DNA from: Tubulanus polymorphus
Lineage: Eukaryota > Nemertea > Palaeonemertea > Tubulaniformes > Tubulanidae
Direction of reading: 5' to 3'
DNA length: 64,000 nt
Assembly (NCBI RefSeq): GCF_964204645.1
Contig: NC_134031.1
Location: 4,013,001 to 4,077,000 of the forward strand
The position numbers were made by a program, and so were the translations under genes. Positions 12,652 to 25,900 of the stretch are shown in pieces. The notes beneath the pieces were generated by a model. That model was not told the origin of the DNA, searched no databases, and saw nothing but the letters and a program-made list of their open reading frames with translations. Position 1 is the stretch's first letter, and the number at the start of each line of letters is the position of its first letter.

Positions 12652-15305
12652 CTACTGATCAACCTTTGAGTTAGCTGCATTAGGAGAATTATTTTCAGTG
12701 GTTATTTCCTTTTCTATAAAATCTTCTTTTTCAGTCACTATCTGTTGTTCGCTGCGGTCTCCATTTACATCGGCCATTGTCGGCAATTTCAATTCTTTCA
12801 AATTTTCAATAACAGTTTTGTCGGGCGGGGAACACTGGTCCGTAGATAATCTACAGCTATCTGTTTCATTAACGCTAGAATTTGTAGCATCTGCTTTGCA
12901 TTCCACAGTGGTTTGGTTGTCATCTGTAGCAGGATTTTTATGACTGATCACTTGGCACGGATTTACAACTGACAAAGATGGTAAAGCAGGAACATTGCAT
13001 ATCAATTCATCTGAAAAGGAAATTGCCGGATCAAGATAATAAGATAATCTTTGAGATGGTGATAGCGCATAGTTTCTTAAGTGGACCATATAGAGTTAAT
13101 TTAACTTCAGTAATGGATTTGGGGGGTCAAGAAACGGGAGATCAGAAATCTGTTTATAGATAATTCATTATATCAGGTATTATCAAATTTCAGGGGAAAA
13201 AATGGTCGTCATAAGCAATGAATATGATGTAGCCCAGGTCCAAAACTTAAGCCCGTAAAAATTTTAGATTTCGTTGATTTGATAAACACTAACCGGTCGT
13301 TGTTTCCAGTTCGAGTTCATGCATCAGTTGAGAAAGTTTCTGAGCTTTACGCACTTCATTTTGATGAATAATCGTGTACAAATGTTCGGTTAATTCCTCT
13401 TTCAATTCGGACGCTTTATGAAGTTCCAACTTGGCGGTAATGAATTCACATTCCGCCTTTTCATAATGTTTCCTACGTGGATGATAGAAATTAACATAAA
13501 ACAATAGATTTTGTATGAACATAAGGCGAGTATACCGTGATTGAATCGAAAGAGAAACTTAACTGTGCATGTAAAAATTCTCGACAGGCTCCTTCAATTT
13601 TATCTCTCAGTATTTTGACATCGACGCTCAGCAGTGAGTCTAAATGAGTGAGCTCTTTCTGAATGTGACACAGTTTCGTACTTTCTTTTTTAGCTTTCGC
13701 TCGCCTTGAAAAATAGAAATAACAAATACCGGGGTATTGATGTGATAAAAGACAATCGTGAGATCAGCAACATTGAGATGGTAACACAGGCAAAAATCCC
13801 CAAAGTTAATATCCACCAAGGTGAAAATCCCACAAAATTCAGTTCTTCGTATCAAATAGTATTTAGTGGTGATGCCAAACATCAAACTTGAATGGACTGA
13901 AATTTATGATCTCTGCTAAGGAGGTTACTGGTATGTTTCACTGTCCATTTGTATGTAAACGAAATTCTGTGAAGATTATAGGCTAAGTTAAGCTGGATCA
14001 AGGGTATGATGAATCCCATACCTTTCCGCCAAAGCAATCATCAACTTTTCCTTATTCTTTTTGTTCAATTCTTCCATCACTTTTTGTTGTTGTTGGAACT
14101 TTTCAAGTTTCGATAGCTCTTTTCTGCAATAGCACATGGGGAAACAATTCAATAGGTTGACGAGAGTAGATTTCCCGCAATAAAAACGAATAATTCTTAC
14201 TCTCGGACATCGTCGTCTGCACATACTAATGATTCCGATTCTTCATCTTCTGTCTTTATGTTCTCTTGTTTTTTCGTTGAATCGTCGTTGCTTTCTTCTG
14301 TTATTTTGCTGCATTCTTCGATCCAATAAATAGAAAGAGAAGGGGCTGCTAACCCAACGATTTCTGTGGGCCCTAGGACCAGTTATATCTATTAAGTTAG
14401 GTGAGTGTGATTTGAACTAGCGTTATAGTTGAGTTAGTACATGGAAGATATAATCAAATGGTCCATTGCAATAGTTCTGGTACTCAGGTGTTCTAGTGAT
14501 AGTGGTAATTGGGCTTTAATTGTAATTGGCCTTTTGGATCCACAGGGGTTCTTATTTGAAGTTTGCTGGTGAACTGTAGCTTAGTTAACTTAGGGGGTGA
14601 ACTTAGATCAGCCAATATCCCATCATCTGTACATCATCCAGTAACACAGCCAGGGACCCTGGCAGTGTTACTGGATGATGTACTAGTGGGCTACAGTTCA
14701 ACCCAAAACTTCAAGTACCTGTGTTTGGATCAAATGCGGTAGGCCCTAGTTATGTTTTAACTCTGAACTGTGAGAAATTTGTTCCTGAAAATAAGCATAC
14801 CATTAGCAGGACTATTCTTGTAGCTTTCTATTACACTTTCACAAGTAATGCTGGTAGCAATGTTTTGATTGCAAGCTGTTGTTGATGATGGCCACTGTTT
14901 ACTTTTCATATCTGTTGTGGATTTTCGCTTTATTTGAGACACGTTCAAGTCTTTTTGTCTTTGCAGCTTAACTGAAATTTAAAAATTTTTCTCATCATTT
15001 ATATTGGATTATTATCTACATTTTCATGTTGGATTAAATATTATTGGCATAATATCAAAATTATCCCTATTCTTGTGTTCGGTTTAGCCGATAGATGGCG
15101 GAATGGTAAACAAGACAAGAAGAACATGTTTTCGTATTCTTATAGCTTTAACGCACAAATACAACCTTGCTGATTACACTTTTACTTTAGAAAATTTAAT
15201 TATCCGCAATATAAGTGCGGTTGAAAGTATCTTACCTGGTCGGGAGGACTTAAATTTTCTCAATTCTTCGTCGGAAAAACCTCGCCAAGAACTCCACGAA
15301 GCCAT
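12652..15305 (-). CDS. GORAB: RAB6-interacting golgin GORAB
   Basis: Exons read right to left: 15236-15305, 14801-14971, 14201-14315, 14022-14123, 13564-13704, 13294-13472 and a terminal exon within 12652-13075. The start [19 protein letters not shown] matches the conserved N-terminal GFSEEELRRLK of GORAB. Exons 4-6 form a long coiled coil; its best matched part is [20 protein letters not shown] followed by [20 protein letters not shown]. The human protein (also called SCYL1BP1) is a trans-Golgi coiled-coil protein that binds RAB6 and helps COPI trafficking. The first six exons join in phase. The seventh, a Ser/Thr/Asp-rich tail of about 140 residues, does not: exon 6 leaves one base, while the 13075 acceptor needs two. 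An unseen microexon, a different last exon or an indel is possible. Confidence 0.85.
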
Positions 15306-16942
15306 TTTCGAGTCTCCGGTTTACAATACCGGTGTGTGGTGTGCACCTTGAATAATTTCTTTCTGTTTGTTTACGTTTATTGATGCTTCTATTATTCTTT
15401 CTATATACTTCATGTAAATCGTTACGATTCTGTTTTGCTAATTAACCGCGATCGTGCTAGTTTACTTGCTGTGTTAACTCGAATATTAGTAAAAGTAAAA
15501 TTGAGTTCCAAAACGTGGGTATGGTATTCGATTTTGAAATCGATCCCTCGCGAATGACATTTAATCGGAATCAACCCTCGATTCATTCATCCATGACAGC
15601 TTAGCTGTCACTGAGTGTAACTATTGTTAGTTGCGACGCGTACTTATGGGACTGGCGCCTGGTGGAATCGCTTCGACTTACCTGACGTGAAATTATCTCT
15701 TGAAATGTTGTGGTAGGTATCGACGATTCCATAGAATTTCATTCGATTTTTCTAGGCTACGACTGCTACGTATATCGAGGCGATCGCCGATCGATTTTTC
15801 GTACCGTCGCCGTCGGCATAACTCATTTTTTTGTCAATCGAGGAGCTCAGCAGGGGGTTGCAGGCTCTGGGTCTCTGATCTGCATGATGATCAGCAGACT
15901 TCCAGTGATCAGCTAAGGCGTTTTTATCTAGAGGTCGATTTATCATCAAATCGATTTACCAGTTCAGTTGATTCTACGCATTTCTTGATTTTTCAAATTG
16001 GGATTTAGCAAAATCAGTCTGTGCGTCTTTTTTCAAATGATTACTCAAATTGATTTGATAAATCAGGTAAATCACTCGTGATTTGGTTGATTTTTGGAGA
16101 GTCAAGATGCCGGAAAAGAATCAGTATTGAGTCGCCCAGCACTCCATAGAGGTTACAAATCCGCGTGAATTGATTCAACTGCAAATCAGCCACCATCAGG
16201 CGATGTGGATTTGTTAATCAAAAGCGATTTTCTTAGTTTAAAAAAGCTGTTTGTTCAGCATGTTTAGTTACCTATCATTGGTGGAAAGATTTTGTAATCG
16301 GATGTAGCTTATGAAAATATCCGATCTAAAACTAAACCGTAGACAGGTTACTTGCTTAACTAAAGTCTGTTTCGACTTGACTTGAGAGCACATCACGTGG
16401 CCTAGCTCGGTCAGTTTTGGTGGTGGTACATACCTGATAAAAGTCTTATTAGGACCAGAGAGGACTGGCGTTTCAAAAGTTATCAAATCGAATCGAACAC
16501 TGTATTCCACATGAGTATTCGGTATGTAGTGGGACAATTTTTTCTTCTAAGTCCAGCACTTGCAGTGCTCGATTGATAAAGTCGATCACAACGAGTTAAC
16601 TGGGATAATGCCGGGTTGGCAAGATATTCGCCGCCCCCTGGCTTTATTAATAGAACAATGCTAAATTGGTAAGATATCCATAATTTCCTACAAGTTATTT
16701 CGAATGAATTTTTTTTCAGCTGAAGTTCTGTTCTACTATGCAAAGAAATCGCTCAGGAATTCGGATTCATCTTCAACGACGAATGATAGGATCTTGACAG
16801 AAGAGAACGGGAAACATTAGAAAGACTGCTGACAGACGGACGGCCGCTCGAGAGCTGACAAGAGCGTTTTTATCGTTCGTATTATTTTATTGTGATCTGA
16901 CCGTCGTAGATATTACCGAAACTCGAAACGAAATTCGTTAAA
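15306..16942. other. Divergent promoter region of GORAB and GPCPD1
   Basis: About 1.6 kb between two divergent starts. I see no coding exon with family motifs; the overlapping open frames near 15700-16000 contradict each other and have no splice context. It probably holds both promoters and 5' UTRs. Confidence 0.5.
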
Positions 16943-19900
16943 ATGATGCAACAAACGATACCGGTTTTATTTCGCGTTCGAATCGACACGCAACCGAACG
17001 AGGTCGTCTGCGTCGTCGGAGATTGCGACGAGTTGGGCAACTGGGATCCTCATTGCGCGGTCGAACTCGGTCGCGACCATCGCTCGCATCAAAGGTAGGC
17101 CGAATATTCTTTGTTTCGATAGATTGAATAAGATTTGTTATGACTATTTGAACGGACTCGAAAATCCAGCAACAAGTCACAGGACGAACGATATTGCATT
17201 TCATAGAAGACCGATTTATTCTGTTGTACTGGTAACAATGAACTTTTAATTGTCGCGACGTCAACTATCCACTGGTTGACTCTAACCAACTTATAAGCAA
17301 ATGACCCCTAGTTGTTATTCATAGCCTTTTAATGATCTCCTAGGCCCGGTTTATATAGACTGGTATTACACATTTAACTCGGGGGCTAACTCAATTGAAA
17401 ATGAATTTAGTTAGCCCGAGGTTAAAGGCAACGCGTAGTCTATAAAACCGGTCCCTGGTTTTATAGTCAATTCCTATTTTCGCCTCTTTATAGCCTAAAA
17501 GCACCCAGTAGGACTACCATTATTTAACACGGACGTCGAATATTATGCTGGCGTGTTGCCAAAGATGGAATAATGCTATTAACCTCTATGATCACCAGTA
17601 ATCATTGATGAGATATCTGTCCTAGTTTAGCCATACATATATCTCCTAATACATTTTAGCTATTGCAATTAACTGAACCGTCCTTGTTTGTATTATGGGG
17701 GGAATAAATTCTAAAATGTAACCAGGGCCCAGTTTCACGAAAGAGTTAATCTCAAATTTTTGGTGTAATTGCCATTGGTTACTTCATGTTTTCAATGAGG
17801 ACAACAATTCAAACTTAACCGTTTTAGGCTTAAACTTTTTCGTGAAACTGGGCCCAGGGCCCAGTTTCACAAAAGAGTTTAACTCAAATTTTTGGTGTAA
17901 TTGCCATTGGTTACTTCATGTTTTCAATGAGGACAATAATTAAAAACTAAACCGTTTTAGGCTTAAACTTTTTCGTAAGACTGGGCCCTGGCATTTCTCT
18001 TGCACTTCTCAAAACTAACAAGCCAATAAATACTGTAGAACCAAAATTCATGTAAAGCATAAATCATGACCTTAATTAAAGACTTGTTTTTAGATACTCA
18101 ATCAGGTTCGTCACTGGTTGGTTAGAGTGCACAGGTGAACAAACACCTTTGTAATAATGCAATTTCATTTGTCACTATAGCATTTATCCACCAGTTAACT
18201 TTAAGTGTAGCTTAATATGAGCAACTGGCCTCTGGGCCCAGTTTCACGAAAGAGTTAAACTCAAATTTTTGGTGTAATTGCCATTGGTTACTTCGTGTTT
18301 TCAATGCGGACAACAATTCAAACTTAACCGTTTTAGGCTTAAAATTTTTCCTGAAACTGGGCCCTGATCCGGATTTTAATGAGTGTGAATTAAAGACGAC
18401 CATTTGTTTATGTCGTTGTTTTTTTCAATCTCATTCAGCGAGATCTGGTCGCGAGAAATCCGCGTGAAATCGGCCGACATCAAGTATCGATACTTCACGT
18501 GTTTCCTCAAGCAACCGGATAACGAAGACGATAAACAGGTCGATGTTATGATTACGCGATGGGAGACGAATATTCGTCCTCGACGATTCCACGCATTTGG
18601 TGAGTGAATGAAATAATACAGCGTGCCCACGCTTACCCATCCCCTCCCTCGGCAGGGATTCGAACCTGATCGCATCGCTAGACTCAGCCACGGCACGAAA
18701 CCCTGTCGCACTAGACCAGGGGCCGGTCGCATAGTCATGGTTTAGACTAACACCAGTCTAAGACCAACTTAGTTCTATAGCCTATTTAACAACTTAAGAC
18801 AAGTCTTAAGATTTAAGATCGCTTTTGGACATAAGTCACGACAACTGTGCAACTGGCCCCAGGTGTGCAGGTTTGCTTGCAGCACCAATCAGATTGCGCG
18901 TTGTATAATTGCCGAGACGCTAAATAATTACTGGAAAAACCCAGGCTAGAATTAAACGGGATATCTAATTCTTTGCGGGTCAATGAAAACAATATGCACG
19001 TCAGGGAAATGGCCACCCTATAATAGTTATCGCAAAATCAAGGAGTCCTTGACATGAATTTGATATTATGTAACAAAATTGGTTGTGTTTTGAAGTTGAA
19101 ATGTAGATAGCGTGACGACACTCGTGATTTATTTGCATGCGATATTTTTTCCGAAGTCTTGTGCAATTGAACAGAAGATTATCTAGAATTTTTGCGTGCA
19201 AGATTGATTTCTTGGAAATGTAAACATATACATACGTGGTGCTCATGACTATGATAAGAGATTAAGACTAAAGTGCTATATGGTGATGATCCTTTGATAA
19301 CATGAAAATGAAACTTTTTTCGAATTCAAAATATTAGAACAATACACAAATTTCGTTTCCCCTATTGATGATGGGATGGGGGAGAGGACAATTTATGAAT
19401 AAATTCTGTTGCTATCAGGATTCAGGAGCCCTATTTAGGGATTGATAAAGACCAGTTCGGTCTGCCTTCCTCTGAATCATTATTCAGAAACTTGTGCGTG
19501 CGTATTATCATTTACTGGTATCTTCGCCAAGTTTTGCTATGATTCTTCTGATGAGTACCTGTATCTATTCGTGTTTTACTTACTGTATCTGGTCGGTTGT
19601 TTTTTCAGGTATCGCCGGAAATTCATCTGACTACGAACAGGAAAGCGGAGCTGCTATATTTGGTCGTTATGGTAAGCGATTTTAGGAAGTTAAGCTTAGA
19701 TAAGGAATTGAAAGTCAATTCGATGGCACCCAGTTGCTGAGTTGCTGGCTTATATTCTAATCTGAATTGTAAAATAGCGAAAATAACAAAATCTTTGATT
19801 ATTGATTTTTCCTTAATCGAAAAAATCAATGCTTTGTTCCGGATGTTTCATGCTGAAAAAAAAAAAATTGAATCTTCGAAAGTGTTTGGACATTTAAAAT

Positions 19901-22900
19901 CTCTTGATTCGTATGTTCTGTGAACCTGGATTTTGAAGCTAGATTTTTCTGAAAAAAAAAAAATAGACGGACGGCAGAAGATCGGCAAAGGATGGTTGAC
20001 CGGGCAAACTGAAATACAGCTGAGACTTTATAACAATCCGATCGTGATGTGGAAACAGAGTCGAAAACGTCAGCGTTATCAAGTGGCTTGTAAAACCATG
20101 GATCTGCGTTATACTGACGTGAGTAATAAGACCCTTCCGACTGACTATTGTTTTGTTACAGAGAAGACGAATCGTTATATCAGGTCGTAGGATCAAATGA
20201 GTCGATTCTTATAGAATGGTTTGTGAGAGGTATTTGGTTGATATCAAATTCTGCCATGCACCTCGTCATGAAACCATATATTTGTGGTTAATCAGGAAAC
20301 CATATACATATTGTTTATCTAGATTCAGCCTTTATATTTTGATAATATCTGATGGGCCTATGTGTTGCTATTTTTTTCTGCTGACAATTGTCGAAGTTCA
20401 AAAGACAGGTTTTTGTTAATTGCGCCGTTGAATCGCTGAGATTTGATCGGCAGCTTGAGTTGAGCCGTGATCATGGTGAACATGCTGTTTAGATTGAAAT
20501 TTCAATGAAATTTATAAATCGAATCACGATTCATGAGTGACTTTTTAAAAGTCAGTACAGCGATCAGTCGTGTACCAGTAATCACTTGTGCACGCTCTTA
20601 ATATAGAATTCACTTATGTTCATACAGGATTAGGCTGCACCGATCATTGCACCAAGGCTACACTTGAATTAAGTTTGGTATTTTCAGCTTAACTCGCTGG
20701 CCCTAAATTCCATCGATGTCAAACTTGTTTAGCTACAATGCTACAGATATAGATAGCACTTTTAACGTGAACAGACTTTTCATTTCGAACTGCAAATTGA
20801 AAACGAATTAAAATCAGCTGATTATTTGCGATATGGCCTCAGCTCCGCGCCGAAATTAGACGATCTTATCGATCGGTAGTTCTTATACGCACAGCTTTAT
20901 CTTCGTGATACTTGAACAGAACAATACGAGATATCAATGATAATCGGTGCATTGTGTCAGAAAGCACGGTGCACTTATTCCTGTTAATTCCAGTCGCCAA
21001 AAATGTACAGGTCTTATCTAATTACGCTAGATAAACTTTAGACATGTACAGATCAAATATATACATCGTTTATTTCATTGTTTACTGTCAAAAAAGCCAA
21101 TCGGCCAGTGTACAGACAGCCTCATAGTATAGATATTTAGTTTCCTTTGTGATGTAGGTGCTTTAAGTACGTGCCTCCCTGAAATTGTACTTTATGAGTG
21201 TACCACTGTAAAATCAAACCTATTTAATATCTCATCTAATTTTAGAATTTTCTATGAAATAAGTTTTTCTCGTGTTGAAATTTTTTGCACATCCTGAATG
21301 TATTGTGTGGTATGGATGGCAGCATCATGGCTATAGATTGAGACTCCTCGGTCGAATGAGGAACAAATTGATGTTTCACTTGTGTTGATGTAATTTTGAT
21401 CCTGCAATAATGCATTGTTTGTATTGTATATAGAGGCTTTTTGGTGTGTCATCTGGTTGATACCTGACAACATTTCTCAAGTCAAGTAATTTTGATGCGT
21501 TGTTTGTATTGTATATAGACGCTTTTTGGGTGTGCCGCCTAGCGCCTCTAAAAACGCTGTTTTCCAGCGACATTTCCTTGAAGATGACCTCATAAATGAG
21601 GAACGGGGTCGAAATTTAAAAAAGTGTCTTGACAAAATCTAGCCATTGGCCATAGCCTAGATACATTTCAAAATGCAATGGGAGCTAAAACACAATTTCG
21701 GAGTTTGTGCTTGAGTCCGAGAATCGTTGTCGCCTAATGGCTTTTCATTGCCTTATATGTACTTATTGGATTCCAGGTATCTATGGAACTGGATGATGAA
21801 GACAGTCATGATCAGATACTATCTCCACGAACCGAGCAAAATGTTCAAATCTCTGTAAGTTTCATCAATTTTAGATCACAATGCCGTCATCACTGGGGGC
21901 AGCATTTGTTTATTCCTTCATCGAACGCTTTTTTTTCGTCGTTTAGGTCCTGAATTCAGATTTCAACGAGGATCTAGTGACTCCGAGAACGGCTCCGCAA
22001 TTCGGTACTTTGTACAACGAAGGAGATTTCTTCATATTCAAGGCTCAATCGTTTGAACCGGATAATATGGTTAGTATTATTAAATCCCGAGTCTTGTTTT
22101 TTGCGAGGAGGTTAGGCGTGAATTATCGGTTTTTCGTGGGAAATCAAAACAAATAAAGCCCAAAGCTGACTGTTATAACACTTTAATCAAGATTTTCCTT
22201 GAAATTCAGGGATTTACGTTTAACTTCTATGAAGAAAGCGCCGAAGGCTCGACCGATCCTCCGAGGCATGTCGGATACGCTTACGTTCTTCCCATTAATA
22301 TGAAAGACACTCAAAACATTCGCTCGATACCGATTCACGGAGTCAGACATAAACCTATCGGACAGTTAACTGGTATGTAAAAAGAAAAAAGCTTTAAAAC
22401 CAATTTGCGACTGTGAAAGCAATGCATTTGTGACAACTGAATGCAGAGGGGCATCATAATACATTAGTCTCTGCCTTACTAACAGGGGTGGCCACTGGAA
22501 TTCAGGGAAAAGTCTGGGAATTTTCTTTAGAATAGTCGGGGAACTTAGTAAAAAAGCTTAAAGTCAGGGAAATTTGTTGAGACAAAGTTTCTGTTTATGT
22601 CCTATGTATTTGACTGTGTTGATTGATCGGAATCTTAGCAGATTTAGCGTCAGGGAAAACAACCTACATGTCAGGGAAAAGTCGGAGAAAAAGCAAGTCA
22701 GATAAAAGTGGCCACAAACAAAAGTTTCCTGAGTGGGATATTGAAAAAGCGTGATTTTGTATTTCATTACTTTTTCTAGTCGACTATCTCAAAATCAAAC
22801 CGCTAAAAGATGTAGATCTGAGAAACGATATGAGCGTAACTTACGCTAAACACTGGAAACAACGGCCGTCATTGGAGGTCGGACACAGAGGAATGGGAAG

Positions 22901-25900
22901 TTCGTACAGTAAAGAGTAAGTTTCGCAATCGATTTTATCCGCCGTTTGTATCAGATCGAAAATTCGTGGGCGTTATTCTAAATTAAGAACAAAAATCAGA
23001 AATCTTTTCACTGTTACTTGAATAGTGATCAAATTAGAAATCGAAATAATGATAGAGTTTCTGTCGAAATGCAGAAACTCTTATTTAGGGGAAAATTCTT
23101 GCAGGATTACTAATATAATTGATATGGTTTTATAGCAAGTGGTGTGGGCGAGTGGTTAGAGCGTTTGACTCTGGGAAGCCAAGTTGTGGGTTCGAACCCC
23201 GTACATTACCCAGACACTTATCCTCAATGCCTCTAGTCACCGAGGAGTAAATGGGTACCTGGTCCGATAAGAGTGCCTAACAGCTGCTCGGATGTTACTT
23301 CTCCCCGAGGAGAGATGACTGATAAATGGTTAGAGTTATAGGCCGGGGATAATGATACCAATTTCACAGTGGAAAGGGTGCTATAGAAATTGAATTACTA
23401 TTATTATTACATTGCAAACTGTGCTTCACATCAAATACTCATAATAAGATAGCTGTGGAATTATTCGCGTTAAGCTTTTAAGCTTATTCGAACATTTCAA
23501 CACGTAAATGTTCATTCCATTTTTGGCGGCAGATGTTGCGCGCGGTACGTTTTCTAACGTAAAAGATTTTTATTCTCAACAGCTCTTTTCATAATTGCTT
23601 TCGCTTGTTATCGAACCGGCTGCTGCGTATGACTCAATGAAATTGAATATTGCGACTTGAATAAGCATGCCAATGCATTGATATTTGAATGAAATGATTT
23701 GAATTTTTGAACGATGAAAGGATAGGCAAGTATCATGAAACTAAAGGCCTGTATCATTATTCTTGTATCGTTAGAATCTCTTGATAAAGAATGTCTACTG
23801 TCTCAATTGATGCAAGATATAGAGTTTCGACATTTTTGTGTGGGTACCATCAAATTGTGCTTCGTAAACATCCCGGCTAGACTACAGTGAAAGTATTGCT
23901 GTAATTACTACTGCTGTGTTTTTTTTTTGAGAGAAGGGGTCTCGTAAGGAGCGCCCCCTGTTTATCATCAACCATGCGTTATTATTGTTGTCTTGCAGAT
24001 GTGCAGCAGTCACTGAAAATACGGTAGCGTCACTGAATGCGGCTGGTGGCCACGTAGGTGCCTCGTAAAAAAAACTTCACAGACGCATTCAAATTAACGC
24101 TTTTTAAGCGGACAGTTTGGATGCGTTCGACGCGGTCTGTTATCTTAACATTATCTGGTTACTACTGGGGTCCCTGTTCCACAGTTGCGAATTAAGATTT
24201 GACTCAAAGTTAACTCATTGAAAATGAACTAATTTAATTCAAACTCTAACTCACAACTGTGCAACTGGATCTGGATTACGCTTGGCTACGGTTATGGTTG
24301 ATCACCAAAAAACGATCATAACAGATATCTGATTTGCTTATGATATAATCGTAATATATGCGAGTGAGATCTGCACCTCAGTAGTCTCGAGCCAATTGGT
24401 TCAAATTCAGTGGCTGGGTTTGGATTATTGATGTGTTGTTGATTTCGAAAGTAACCCAGTTGTAAGACAGTTGTCTATAGAATTCTAATTTGTGATGATA
24501 GATTACATTATCATCGAAGTTTCAGTAGACTCCGCTTGCCTCCAATCTTGTCAAACGAATAAATTTCTCCTAGACAAGCGAATTCTGGAGCAGGTGCAGC
24601 GACAATGAGTCATCGTCCTATAAGTCGGGGTAGGAAAACTTTTGATAGAATTTTCGCGGGTATTTTCGCTTCTGTGGCTAGTGGACTAGTCTACTGTGCT
24701 CAGGTGATATCGAGAACCAGATAATGTTAATTCAGATCATTGTTATAAGTAAGATAATTAAGGCTAATGGTTATTCTGAACTTCTATGATTTAACTGTGA
24801 ATGTTCTGCCCGTCTTTTGTCCAGAACTACAAAATACCTGAAGGGATTGCCAATTGCCGATTGCTAGTTGTTGATGTCAAATGCCTGCTGTTTGCCTATT
24901 GCCAGTTGCATCGGGCCATTCTGCACATACCTAGATATACCAGTCATATGATCCAAAATTGATTCTAGTCCAATTGAAAATAATGATAGCCTAAAAATAA
25001 ACCTTGGCTTATCAGGTCTAACTACTCCCATTATCAATACTTTCTAAAAAGTTTAGGTTTAGGAACATCAACAAAGAGGGCTTTCTGTGTCTTTCAAAAT
25101 CCATCAGTACCATCAAAATCCATCAGAGAAAGAGGGCCAGAAATATATGCATCGACAACTAGCAATCGGTATGCCCCTTCAGTTATTCCGTACAGCATAG
25201 CAGTTTTAATTAATTCCTCACCTCTCCGGAGCTATTTGTTTTGATTGAAGAACAGCGACATCTATCGGATATCTGGCAAATGAAATAACACGAACGGTGA
25301 AGACGTACAAAATGGACAGTGAAAAAAACTGAAATGCTTGGATTCAAATACAGGCTGAAAACCTTAGATGGTTGACAACACCTGTGAATTACCGGGTATC
25401 TAGGAAGCTATCAAATTGTTCGTCCGAGATTCCGATTTGAAAACTCGAAAAATCAAAAATTGATATGGTTTCCTTGCGTTGAAATGCTTGAATAATCAAT
25501 TGTGTGGTTAACCATTGCGATAACAATGCTTTGAACGACATCGATGCGTCGCATTAGGAATTCAATTTCGAATCTCTATTTTCACATGACTCACCTCCTC
25601 CACCACCTCCCACTCTCTCGGATAAAGTTCACCATCCCCACCGTTTCTTTGTTTCAGTGTTTTCTTATTCCGTACACGGTCTTTCACATTATCTTCGTAT
25701 GTTTATTTACAGGGCGCGGATTACGTTGAATTCGATGTGCAGCTCAGCGCCGATTTCCATCCCGTTATTTATCACGATTTTGAAGTGTGTTTGACGCTCA
25801 GAGGAAAGGTACGTACGTCTCGTTGAAATCCCTTCAGGTGATGACAATCATTTTGACTTCGTTTATTAGGTGCAAATCGCTTCAGAAAACAATATATTCC

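Noticed and set aside
15700-16008. Overlapping open frames between GORAB and GPCPD1
   Set aside because: Three frames on both strands compete, none has a motif, and the region is a divergent promoter.
23138-23212. tRNA gene
   Set aside because: A and B boxes are present but the stems do not close properly and a SINE body with an ATT tail follows. It is a tRNA-derived SINE.
24570-24640. Extra GPCPD1 exon between exons 9 and 10
   Set aside because: An acceptor-like CCTAG and a donor-like GGTAGG frame a short open stretch, but it would leave phase 1 and break exon 10. Exon 9 to exon 10 joins perfectly and matches human GPCPD1.
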